Assembly: GCF_004027225.2 (NCBI RefSeq)
Contig: NC_044279.2
Coordinates: forward strand, 48,694,744-48,758,743
Origin: Strigops habroptila
Taxonomy: Eukaryota; Chordata; Aves; Psittaciformes; Psittacidae
DNA length: 64,000 bases
Reading direction: 5' to 3'
Shown here: positions 27,301 through 39,300 of the stretch, piece by piece
Layout of the letters: the number at the start of each line of letters is the position of its first letter
Numbering within the stretch: position 1 is the first letter of the stretch
The notes under the pieces: generated by a model
What the model saw: the letters and a program-made list of their open reading frames with translations, nothing else
Told to the model about the DNA's origin: nothing
Databases searched by the model: none
Position numbers and translations under genes: made by a program

Positions 27301-30300
27301 TGCACTTAAAAAACTGGCAGGGTTGCAAGGCAAATGCAATTATAGAACCCAGCCTTCCTTTAAATGTTTTGGATCTTGAGATCAGCTGGAATGAAGTGCA
27401 TTAGTGTGATTTTCTCTTACCTTTTTCAGGGCAGTGCTGTATTTTTCAAGGGAGAAAAATCATGGAAACCTCATCTATGAAGTTTCTCATACTGATAGTT
27501 TAGCTTGACTAGTGCAACCAGTTATAAATGTGTATTACCCCTTATCACTATGCTCTCTCGGTATTTTCAGCCTGCAGTTCACCTAGCAACCGCAATAAAA
27601 AAGTCACTAGTGGATTTAATGAAATCTTCATTTCATTTCCCATCTAAAACCTACATGCTATAACAGTGGCTGGGGAAGGGGAAGGCTGGGGAAGGGGAAG
27701 TCTGGGGCAGGTTAAGGTCAGTCTGTGGTTTCACCTGAGCTTTTCTGGAAATCTTGTACACGTTCACATCTTGGGAGGAAAAAAATCACGGATTCTTTTG
27801 CTCTTCATCCTAGGCCTTGCATCTATGCTTGGATGAGTGATTTCTCCACAGGTATCTGTTGATAGGTGTGCATGAACTTCACCACTAATGGCAAATGCAG
27901 CACGAGTTACTGAGGGCAAGCTTTCTCACCTTTCTACTTGGTTTCCTTTTTATTTTTCCTCTTCTAGCTTTCTTGTGCATTCGGCGGACTTCTGTCTGTG
28001 TTCCATGCTTAACAGGTAACCAGTGGCACAAGCCAGGTACACTGCTCCTTGCTGGAGAGGCCAGTTACCTTTGTTGTTGTTTTGGATAAACAGAGAATCT
28101 GGACTAATGGATTGAAATCTAAACCTGCTGCTTTCCATCTATGAGTACATGGCCAGGCCACAAGTGAGAGCTAAGTAAACGTAAGTATCTTTCACGGCTC
28201 ATGTTGCATTCTTCAAGTGCAGGAACACATTTCCAGACCCATGGCTCTGGTTTTGACCTTAAGTTGCCTTCTCCTCTCCATTGCATCCTAGTGTCAGTCT
28301 GACACGCTCCAGAAATTGGAAAATGCAATCTTTAAGAACTGTGCTGCTAGCACTCAGTCAGTCACGTCCAGAGATGATTATAGATCTAGAAATGTAATCA
28401 TTCGATGGCAGTTTCCCTCAGCTAGCTCTCATGATATTTAACCATCATTCATAGATGAAAACAAGTATATTGGCTTCATCCTTAAACTGGAACAGCAGTG
28501 TATATTTGCATGTGTATATGTGTAAGCACACCATGCTTTGTTATTGTTAGGTTCATATGTTTGTTATCCTAGTAATTTCTTCACAAATAATGTATGATTA
28601 TAAATTTGTAAACTACATAGAAAAGGCATCTACATTGGAAAATAAAGGAATGAAAATCCTATGGGAAAGAAACCAGCAAGAATGTTTGGTGTTTGGTGGT
28701 TGTGTTCTTTTAACTCAGCACAAACAATGCTTTTGAAAAGCCACTTCTTGCAAATAAAATAAAAACTTCGGTTCCCTTCTACCTCCTGCCCCTCAAACAC
28801 ACAGCTCCCTAACATTTTGAAGGTACAGGAATGAAGTCCTGGACGAAGATCTTTAGACGGGGGGTAGGGCGAGAGAGTAGGATTGTCCATATGGCAGGAA
28901 GTACATGCCACAATCAGAGAGAAGCGACTGCCCTGAGAGCAACTGCGTTATTGTAATGCTTCTGTAAAACCATTTCCTTGAGGCATCTAAAATACCGTAT
29001 AGAAAGCTGTCTAAAAGCAAATGTTTAATATCATACAGCATTTCCTTCTTGCCTAATATGTTCATTAAATCTTGAACTTCTTTTTCTTTGAAGCCATGAA
29101 TTCCCTCTCTGAACCTCGCTTGTATTTATTTAGCTGAACAACAGTAATTTTAGTAGGAAATTAAGGATGGACTCTGTCCTTCTAAGGGTACTAAGGGTAG
29201 CCTTTTGATTCACTAGACATGGAGGACAATTGTGCTTCATTTTGAAGTTTTTTTCCTGATCATCTGAGGAAATTCCCACGGACCAGAGGAAATTAGTTAT
29301 CTGCCTCAAGAAGCAAGCATGTAAAATTAAGTAAATTTTTAATCCTACTTTAACACAGTTTGAGAGAGACCTTATCTTCCTGGAAATATCAATTTTGCTT
29401 TATTGAAGCTTTACTAATTAAAATATATACAAAATGGTTTGATATATGTAGCTGAGGCAAAGACCCTTCTTCTCGTGAACTCTGTGTATTTCCCCCCTAA
29501 TCCTTTTATTAAAGTTTAACCCCAATAAAAGCAACAACCTTGCACATACTTGTGTCAAAGCAGCTGTGTGAGATTATTCCAAAGGCTCATCTAAGCCATC
29601 CAGTATCCTGTCCCTATGAATGGCTGGTGGCTGGGGGAGGAGTGCAAGAGCATTTATAAGAAAACCCTTTTCTTTGTGACCTGTATTAACCATAAGCAGT
29701 TAACAATTCAGGGATTTCCTCAACCAAAAGCTGTATCTGGGCCATCATGTTTGATAGCTGCCAATGGAACTAACGTTCAGGAATGTATCTAACGCCACTT
29801 TGAACACACTTATGCTTTTGGCCTCCACAACATCCTGTGGCACAGAGTTCCACAATTTAATGATGTGCTGTGAGAAAAAGAACTTCCTTTTGTTTTAAAT
29901 CTGCTGCTTATCTCTTCATTGGTGTCTGATTCTTCCTGTGTTTTAAGAAATAGTGAGTAACTATTTCTTATTCCTTTGCCACACCATTTTTGCTTTATAG
30001 AGCTTTCTCATATCTCAGCTTAGTCTCTTTTGCAAGCTACCCCATTTAGTCCTTCCTTATGCAAACAGCCATTCCATATTTATATCCTTTTTTGAGATGT
30101 GAAGACAGTCACGTGCTGTGTACCAGCATCTCAAGAATGTTCTATTTACCCTTTAACTAACATTCTGCTTGCATTATGATCATTGCAAAGCACTGATCAG
30201 AAGTTTTCAGGGATATATCAACAAATGAGTCTTAGATCTCTGACTTCAGTGTTAGGAGTTATTGTGTCTATCTTTGCATCTGTATAAATAATTATGATTC

Positions 30301-33300
30301 TTTTCCCCCATGTAAATTACTCTGCACTTAATGACAATGAATTTCATACACCGTCTGATTATCAATTGCTGAGCATTGCACAATCCTTCTGGAGCTCTCT
30401 GTGATCAGCTTTAACCCTCCAGACAATCAAGTGTGACCTGGAATTTTGTCATCTCTGACACATGACCAATTTTTCAGAACTACTGAGAGTTGTATTCCAC
30501 CCTAAATGTAGTTACTTCATTCTTAATGATTATTACTTCTAAATGGCAATCAGGCCAATCCCAGTTCTTCAGCAGAGGCCATGATGTTGTCCAACATAAG
30601 AGAACCGTAGCCTATTTTAGGTTCCAGAACTTCTGAGTATTATTCAGCTTTTAAGCTGCTCTGGAAATTACTGTGGCCCTTTCCAATTTGTGACTTCTGG
30701 TTGAGATGCATTTGACAGCTTCTTATCTTTCTCCTGGTCTTTCCAAGTCACTAGTGTATGCAGATAGCATAAGGAGAGCTGTAACTGCTGGCAGTTTTGA
30801 ACTGTTTGAAACTCTTCTGAATTGCTACTGCTTTAGATAGATAAAGCTGTTCTGGCTGAGCATGGTAACAGCTGCGTGAGACTGACTGGGAATTGCTTGA
30901 GAAGGGGAAAACAGCAAAGGAAAACAGGTCCTGGAAACAGCAAAGGTGGCTCCAGCTCCATCTTGTATAGGATGTTCGCTATACCATTTGAAAGGTCATT
31001 AGGGATTGTAACCAGATGAAATAGGCTCATACCTTTGGGACTTTTTGTTTGCTTGGATTGATTATTTACCATCTGAGAGACATTAGGAGTATTGATAGAA
31101 AGGGCTATTAACACACTCCTCTAAAAACAAACTCCATTCTTCTTTAAACAATAGTTAGTTTCTTGTTCAAGCAAAAGAACTAAACACTTTGCCTTTACCA
31201 TTCAGTTTTTGGAAACAGGAATTAAGACCATGCTGACAGGCTAATTAGGTTTCAGGTTTTACTCCTCATGGATCTTTTGTTTCTATCTCTCTGTATCTGG
31301 GTACTGACTGAAACTGAACTTGTACTGGTGGCTAATCTTTGTAGCTGTGAATTCCAGATGAAGAAAAAAACCCCAACAAACTAAACCAAAATGCTGCGCA
31401 TAAACCACAGAATGTCTTTAAATTACTTTTAAAACAGAAGTAGTTTATGAGCTGTTCTAAGGGTTTATCAGTTCATCAGTCACAAAAATTGCTTGTTATC
31501 CTGATTTTTCTTTCAAAAATAATAAATTATTTCCATATGGGAATGAAAAAATGTAACATGGAACAGAATCAGACTGCACCTCTGTAACTGGTTACCTGAG
31601 TTCCTCAGAGATGTTAATAATAATTTTCATTAACTGTGGGTCATTCATACTAAAGCACATCAACTTAAATCTTTCTCTACATGCTCTCAGTTCAGCATGT
31701 ATTTTACAGAGGATTTTCTCACTTTGTCTTCTTCACCTTTGTAAAGTACATGTAGCAGGTTTGGAAGAAGTTTTGTTTTTTCTGCATTTTGCTTTTCCTA
31801 TTTTTTATATCGCTTTGCCACCAGAGAAGAAAGAAAATGTTATTAATATTACCAGGGAAAAAAGAAGCTGTGTGGTTAAGAATTTAATCTTGTACAGGCA
31901 TGTGTTCTGCGGTGCTATACACAGCTAAGTGATGTCAGATAGGCTGCTGGTGTCACCCAGTGGACAAACAAGTTGATCACAGACATCTAAGTGTCATGTA
32001 CAGGAGGAGTCTTTCTTTCTGTAGGAATAGCTCGTTCCTAACTGACAGAAATAACCTTAATTTTACAGTAGCTAAAAGGAGAGGATATTTGAAAGCTCCT
32101 CTGTTCTGATGCCATGTCCACTACAAAAAATGTACAGAGCAAACACAGGAAACAGTACTTGTTCCTCACCGTTATTAGGAAGTGAACAAAGAATAACGAA
32201 ACAACAATCAGTGGGTGCTCTCCCCTACTGAGAGAAAGTAACTAAAATAACCAAGCAAAACAGTGTTTGTGTCAGTGTTTACAGAAGGATGTGAGGATTA
32301 TTAAAATGCAATCATAATGCAATTCTGTGCAATGCAAAACAAGACTGCATTTTCTTAGCCTAATAACAGCTTGTAACAGAGGTGAGCAACTTGTCAGCAG
32401 ACGTGCACAAGACCTGGAGAATCCTCTCTTCACAGTGTTACAACAGAAATGTATTTCAAAACACAAAATGTATTCTTTGCATGCAAAACATCAATTGAAT
32501 AAATCACCTCTGAATTAATCTCTTACAAGAAATTCTAATGTGCTCAGACCACATATGGAAACTATAAATGTACTTAAAACTAACTTCAGTTCATGTTTCA
32601 CCTTAGACTTGGTGTCTAAGGGTACTTCTCAGAATGTTGGAAGACACACAAGTTCCATTTCTTTTCTCTTTTATCTCTTTTCCTTTTTTTTTCTTTTCTC
32701 TTTTCTTTTTCTTCTTTTCTTTCCTTTTCTTTTCTTTTTCTTTTCTTTTTTCTTTTCTATCTTTTCTTTTCCCTTTTATTTTATTTTTTCCTTTCCTTTT
32801 CTTTTTCTTTTTTTTCTTTTCTCTTTTATCTTTTCTCTTTTTTCTTTTCTTCCCTATCCTTTTCCCTTTTCTCTTCTTTCCTCTTCTTTCCTTTCTTTCC
32901 CTTTCCCTTTCTATTTTTCTCTTTCCCTTTCCCTTTTCCCTTTCCTCTTCTTTCCTTTCCTCTTTTCACATACCAAAAACATGCCAGGAGCTACATTATG
33001 TCTCTTTTCCAATAAGGAACCCTTATGATCTGTAAATGCATCTGCAAAAATTGTATCGTATTTGAGGAGGCCAAATGAATCCAGACAACCCTGAAGCAAC
33101 AAATAGAACTATATAATTAAGTAGCTGGTAAATTTTGCCTGACTAATTAAGCTAGTAACATTCCTTTTAAACAATTCCTTATGAACTCAACTGAATTATC
33201 TTTCTCTTTCAGACGAGGTAGCAATGGTTCTTTACACTGAAAGTTTGGTGACAGAGGCTTCTAAATTTCTCAGTTTCTCTTTGTGGGTGTATTTCTCTTT

Positions 33301-36300
33301 TCTTAAAAGAAACTGCTCCTCTGATTTATAAACCAAGGCTTCATAGTTGTAAGAAGAGGGCTGGTAGCTAGTCACTCTGCAACCTCTTCATGGATTTGTC
33401 ATAATCCTCTGGAATCCTGGTTTCCAAAAGTCTTGTGTTCCTGCCATTAGTGGATAGGGGCCAACTACAGGACCACACTATGAGACAAGGAGGCAATACC
33501 CAAGCCTTTTTTGCCACTGATTTCCCAAACAGGTTTTTGTGTCCAACTTCCAGGAGGAAAGAACAATATTAAAATTTAGGCCTGAAAACACCCTTACTTT
33601 CTTCCTCTTCTCTTTATATAAGATGTAGATAATTCAGATTTAGCCTTTGCTTCTTGGACTAAAAATCCCGCTGGTGTTGAAACGCATGGGAGTTTTCCCA
33701 AAGACTTCATGAAGGCCAGAATTTGACCCCTTCTATGCTAACTTTTTCAAATGCAAATTGGAAATTATAGTTGCTGTGTGACCAGTTTCTCAAGGAATGG
33801 TCAAATAAGATGTAGTGAAAAAAGTTATTTTAATGCCTTAATTGGTACTGAAGCTGGAGCTATGCAGATTCAAATCCTCTTAACATTTTAATTTCAGTGC
33901 AGCTCCACTAATGTCTGGTGACAAGCATAAGATTTTGAATACAGCAGTCACTGATGTTTACTGTTGTGCCCAGTATGTCAAGATGATAAAATGCCTGTTA
34001 AGTCTCTACTACCACTATCAAGAAATTTTCAGGTAACTGTAAGAATAGACACATGTCCAGGGCACATTGAAACAAAAAAACATACCTTGTTTTGAAGAGT
34101 TTATTATATTACCTATCTTTTGCTTTTTTGCCCTTCCAAACTTTAACATAGTTGTATTTCCAGTCCTTCCAAATACAAATTTACACTTACACTTACACTT
34201 TGTATTGCGTATTTCCTTAGTAGTTGGTCATTTGAATGTGACGACAGAGTCTTGTATTAAATTATTATTCAATAAGTTTATACTGTAAGGAAAACGAGCT
34301 GGTTTGAAATTTTCTAGCAGCATGTTTCTGCATCAATTTTTTTTTTCATTCATTTTTATTAGAAAGTGTTGACTCCCGGAAGCCAAAATGTTTTAAAAAT
34401 GAAAGATATTTTACCCCACTGCTGCCAAATCACAGGTTTCTGCCCAACTGATGCCAAAAAATGTGGTGGTTACTAATCCCTGGGGCCTGCAACGCCACAG
34501 TAGCCACACATGTACCCCACAGGGTTTCCTGGTACTGTGCCACAGAGCTAGAAAGCCCCCCAAAACTCAAATCTAGGGATTTTTAATCAAGGTTTGATGT
34601 TTTTGTTCTAGCATTTCTAAATTTCTTTTCCACTTTGGAATTTTTTGTGAATATTAAATTTCCCATAAAACACATATTTGGAGTTGGTGCCAAATAGACG
34701 CTTCTGACGAGACAACTTTTCAGATATTTTAGCAACCAGATAAACAGAAAATTATGCCAAAAAGACTCCTTAAAACCATGTGTTGGAAAAACTACTGTCT
34801 GATAAAACCCACCTGAGCACAAGGCATACTTCTGTTCTTGTTTCTCTTATACAGCTGTTCTATCTTGTCTTCACTAGGATCCTTGTTCGTTTGTGAAGAT
34901 GAGACACAGACCACTATAATCTGCTCCTTAAAGGACATCTGATTGTTAATGAGGTGATCATACTCCAGGTGTGACACATAGGGAATCCAATGATTACTGC
35001 ACCTGCATGTCTTTCCTTCCTTCCTCATCATAATTCTTCGAAGCACAGCAGGACAAGCAGCCTGGGATGTGACCCGCAGCTTGTCCCTGCCATGAAGAAT
35101 AGAAAATATAGGTGAAAGTGTTGACAAGTTAGATTGTCAAATAAATCAAGTACAGATTGAAGAATAACTTTAAATCGTCTCTATAAATGACAGGCCTAGG
35201 GGCAGTCATCCCTTGTTATCTACGGCGTGCAGTCACCTAAATGTTTCAGGTGTTTCTTAAGGTCTGATGTAACCATAAATGCTGTGGAGCTCAGCCAAAA
35301 CACAGTCTCTGAAATCAAGACAACAGGAAAAAGAGGGTTGTGCTTTAACTAGATGAGCGAGCCAGGCAGGCTGTGGTAGCAGCCAAGAGCAGACTTCAGA
35401 GTCTACTCCCTAATAATTTGAAGGTCTCATAGGCACCTCTTATCTTGGATAGCTGATTGTAGTATACTCAGTTTATATTCATGTATATGTGCTATCTGTG
35501 TTGGTCTTTCAGGAGTGTGGTGAAGGCTGATTTGTTTGAGAAGTCCTCCTAATTTTTGAGGGAATTCTGTAGGTTAGCTGATCCTGCAAAGCAGGCAGGA
35601 ATGCCAAGTTCCAGAGCCTTATGTTCACACCTCTAGTGCAGACATCATGTCATCGTTAAGAACCTGCCACACTGCCCTACATGATGGTATCTTTTGAAAA
35701 CAACTTCCTCACAGCGAAAGCAAATCCTATGAAAGGTTTGGACCAGGGTAAAAAAAAGGAGACTCTAAAGCCCACAGGCCTCCCCAGTGCCTTCTGAAGT
35801 TAATGAGAAGTTTGCTGCTGTGTTTGGGGATGTTGGATCAAACCCTAAATGGCTGTGCCAAGAGAAAAGCATTAAAACAGAAAGAGCTATGAGAAGCACT
35901 GGCCTGAATTAGATGCTTGCAGGGGGTATATTGTGCTGGAGGGAGCAGAATTTAAAAGAAAAGAAAATAAATGGATCAGGGAAAAGAGACCATACGTGAT
36001 TTCACACAACAGGAGAATGTGCAAAATTTTGGTTCTCAGCTTCAGATGTATTTAAAACAAGATTACAATATTACCATTCTAGGAGCAGTAATAAGACACT
36101 TGAGATTTACAGTATATTTATGTAATTAGTTGAGCTACAAAGAGTCAAATGGAATTAAAAGTACTTTGTTCCTTTAATTTTGCTCATGTTTAGACATCAC
36201 TGAGCTTGTAAAAAAGCACTGTTGCTATTGACCCATAGGAAAGGTATCAATAAAAGCAAATGACTCAAAGTCACAAGGGAACCTTGCGCCACCAAAGATA

Positions 36301-39300
36301 CAGTGAGAAACCCTGTCAGCTTGTTTTCCTGTAATAAGAAAATGCAGACACAGCATGAATGACAGCTGTGGATTACGTAGGTTTGAAAAGTTGCTCCTGC
36401 TTTTGATCCACATGCAATGCATTCTGTGCAATGGTGTAATGGCTTGGAGGCATAGGTAAACTACTTTATCATATCCAGAAATTAACTGCTAGTAAACTAC
36501 TACCATCAATGTTTACAATGGAGCCATCATTGTCCAATCTTAGCTTAGATTTCCCTTCTGGGAATTAATGGCATACAGTACAGTCCTTCTTTTATTTACA
36601 TTGAAGTGATTCATATGCAGCTTCTCTGATTTGGTATTACTACCTAGTAAAACAGAAGCCCTGTATGAGAAAATAACTGCCAGTAAGTTAAAGTCTAATG
36701 GCAAAACAAAACAGACAAGCATCTTACATTAGCAAGATGTGCCATGGATGGTTGAAATCAAGTTTCAGAGAATTGCTAAGGATATTGCAAACCTCTTAGC
36801 TTTAATGGATTGAATAAAAAGACACTTGTCTGAGACTAGCAGATAATTTGCAATCAAATACAGACCATCTCGTACTTGAAAAGGCAAGGACTCAGGAAAG
36901 ATGCTGAAAACAATATTCCCTCCATTCCTCTGACTTCCCTTACACATTCTTAAGAAGTGAAGCAAAATAGCATGACTACAACTCTAAACAAATTCTTAGA
37001 AAGCAAGTCTGAAGCTCAGATTTTCTACATATTATACTTGGCACTTGGAAGAGCAGAGCATCATTCAGGAGCATGATACACTGGGCTTGCATCTTCATAA
37101 ATCTGGTATGGAGAAGCATTGCTCACAGAGTTTTTTGGATGCTACTATCACAAATTTAGCTGATAATAAGAAAAAGTTAATCTTATTTGCTGAAATAATA
37201 TTTAAAGATCTAATACAGGCATTTTTCCAAACATTCACAACTGCTGCTTCACTGTTGTTGCTGCTTGTCAAGTATCACACAGGGATATATGAAATATCTG
37301 AGGTACCGATAGTAACATCTAATAGAAAAAGATTGTATATTCTTACTGTGTGGCATAAGTAAGCAACCATAAAAGAGCCATTTAGTCACTTGGGGGAAAG
37401 GTAGTTCTTTCATCTCCTTCCCTTGACCCCATCATTTACCTGAGAGGATAAGAGCATGGTTCCTGCTGCATGCTGTAAGGAGGAGTCGTCTGCATTTGAT
37501 CTAAAAGGAGAGGCGTTTCTGACTTTGGAGCTTGGGTGTTCTTCTTCCTCTTCCTTTGTGATCTCTGCATACCTGAGGTAACTGGGAGAGCATCTGCAGG
37601 CTGAATTATGCCCTTCTTTAAGGGTCGCAGAGGAAGGCCAGACATTTTCTGGAGGCGTATGCAGTCCATTCCTGAAATATACCACTACTGCTGAAATCAG
37701 TGACAAAATAGGCATTGATTTGGTAACTGATGGTGGTTTTGCACTTATAACTCATCTGCTATGTGATCCAAACTGGGAAATTAATAGTGCAAGTTAATCA
37801 CACAATTACAGAATCACAGACTGGCTGAGGTTGGAAGGGACCTCTAGTCATCTAGAGGTCATCTAGTCCAACCCCCTTGCTCCGCCACCCTCACAGTGAA
37901 AAAGTGTTTCCTGATGGTCAGAGGGAACCTCCTGTGTTTCAATTTGTGCCCATTGCCCCTGATCCTGTCACTGGTCACCACCGAAGAGAGCCTGGCTCCA
38001 TCCTCCATGTACCCTTCCTTTAGGTATTTAAACACATTGATGAGATGTCCCTGAGCCAGGCTGAACAGATCCAGCTCTCTCAGCCTTTCCTCATAGAAGA
38101 TATGCTCCAGTCCCTTAATCATCTTCATGGCCCTTCACTGGACTGTCTCCAGTATGTCCGTGTCTCTCTCGTGTTGGGCAGCCCAGAACTGGATACAGTA
38201 CTCCAGGTATGACCCCACTAGTCCTATGTAGAGGGTGAAGGATCACCTCCCCTGACCTGCTAAGTCTTAACTCAGGTAGTAGATGTTAAATCTCATCCTC
38301 ACTCTTTTATACCTCACTCTTCCTGCCCAGACCCATTTCCCTACTGTTGGATTAGGTACAACTAATTGGCAGGTTGGCAGGTTTTTCTGGTGGCTAGATC
38401 ATAAACCAGAAGAAAACATTATCAGAGTTGACAAAGATGTTTATAAGGTAGAAGAGGGTAAATTAATCCTGCCAAAGGAACATGGTGATGCTCAAGCTGT
38501 CTTCCCCATAAGAGGACTTCAATATAGCCGCAATGTATCTTCTGCTAAATTAATCAGCAAAGATACAGAATTCAGGCAGTGCAAATTTTATCAAACCATG
38601 TTCAGTAAACAAGAGTGTGTTCCTATAGCTTTTGTTAGTATTGTTAAGGAGGCTTTTATGTACCAAGCACTCACAGAATGATTCCCATGGCATGTAGCAC
38701 ACCAGCATGAGCTCTCTATATCAATTTAATTGCATTCAAGGCTGAAATCAAGTTTATGTTAGGCTTCTGCCCAGACCTAGCTTTCACGCTGTCAGGTGTT
38801 ATATGAACTCACAGATAGTTAATTTAAATGTTATACCTAATGCATATAGAGCAACAGTCTTCAAAAAAGGTTTTCATTTGCTACACACTTTTTTCTTCCT
38901 CTTTTCCAAACGTTTCTTCCTCCACCTCCAGAGTTGCAGTTTATCAAAAGCTGCACTAAGAGAAGTAGGGAATCAGACAGGTCATTACCTGTCCCATTGT
39001 CCTCAGTAGTTTCCTCAGTACAGGACTGGAATCCACTGTCTGTTCAGCCCAAGTATATCTCAAGGATCCATACAGGGCATGTCTGTACTGTGCAATGTAC
39101 CTCACTGCAGTGATCCCTGACCAAGTCGACGTGCTTGGCTCAGTACAGTACCATGCAGAGCTGTTAGCCTGGCCCTGAGAACAGTACAGTGTCTCAACAT
39201 GCTGCTATGTCTGTGCTAAATGGCCCAATTCCTGCAGGACTGATAAGTCCAAGTGCAGTGGAACTCTGATGCAGCTCTACTACTATCAGTTGTGGAGTGG

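Larger units (their letters stand above)
21721..32973 (-). other. Last large intron (11.25 kb) of the FAM194-like gene
   Basis: No additional exon is needed: exon 14 and exon 15 join in phase 0 at a conserved motif. The intron holds a - strand CR1 at 29.6-30.5 kb, a + strand CR1 near 26.2 kb, a small G-rich minisatellite at 27.67 kb and the polypyrimidine tract at its 5' end. Confidence 0.75.

Noticed and set aside
32540..33035. Phe/Ser/Leu-only 'proteins' of 133-162 codons on the + strand
   Set aside because: They are translations of the CTTTT-like pyrimidine tract and not coding.
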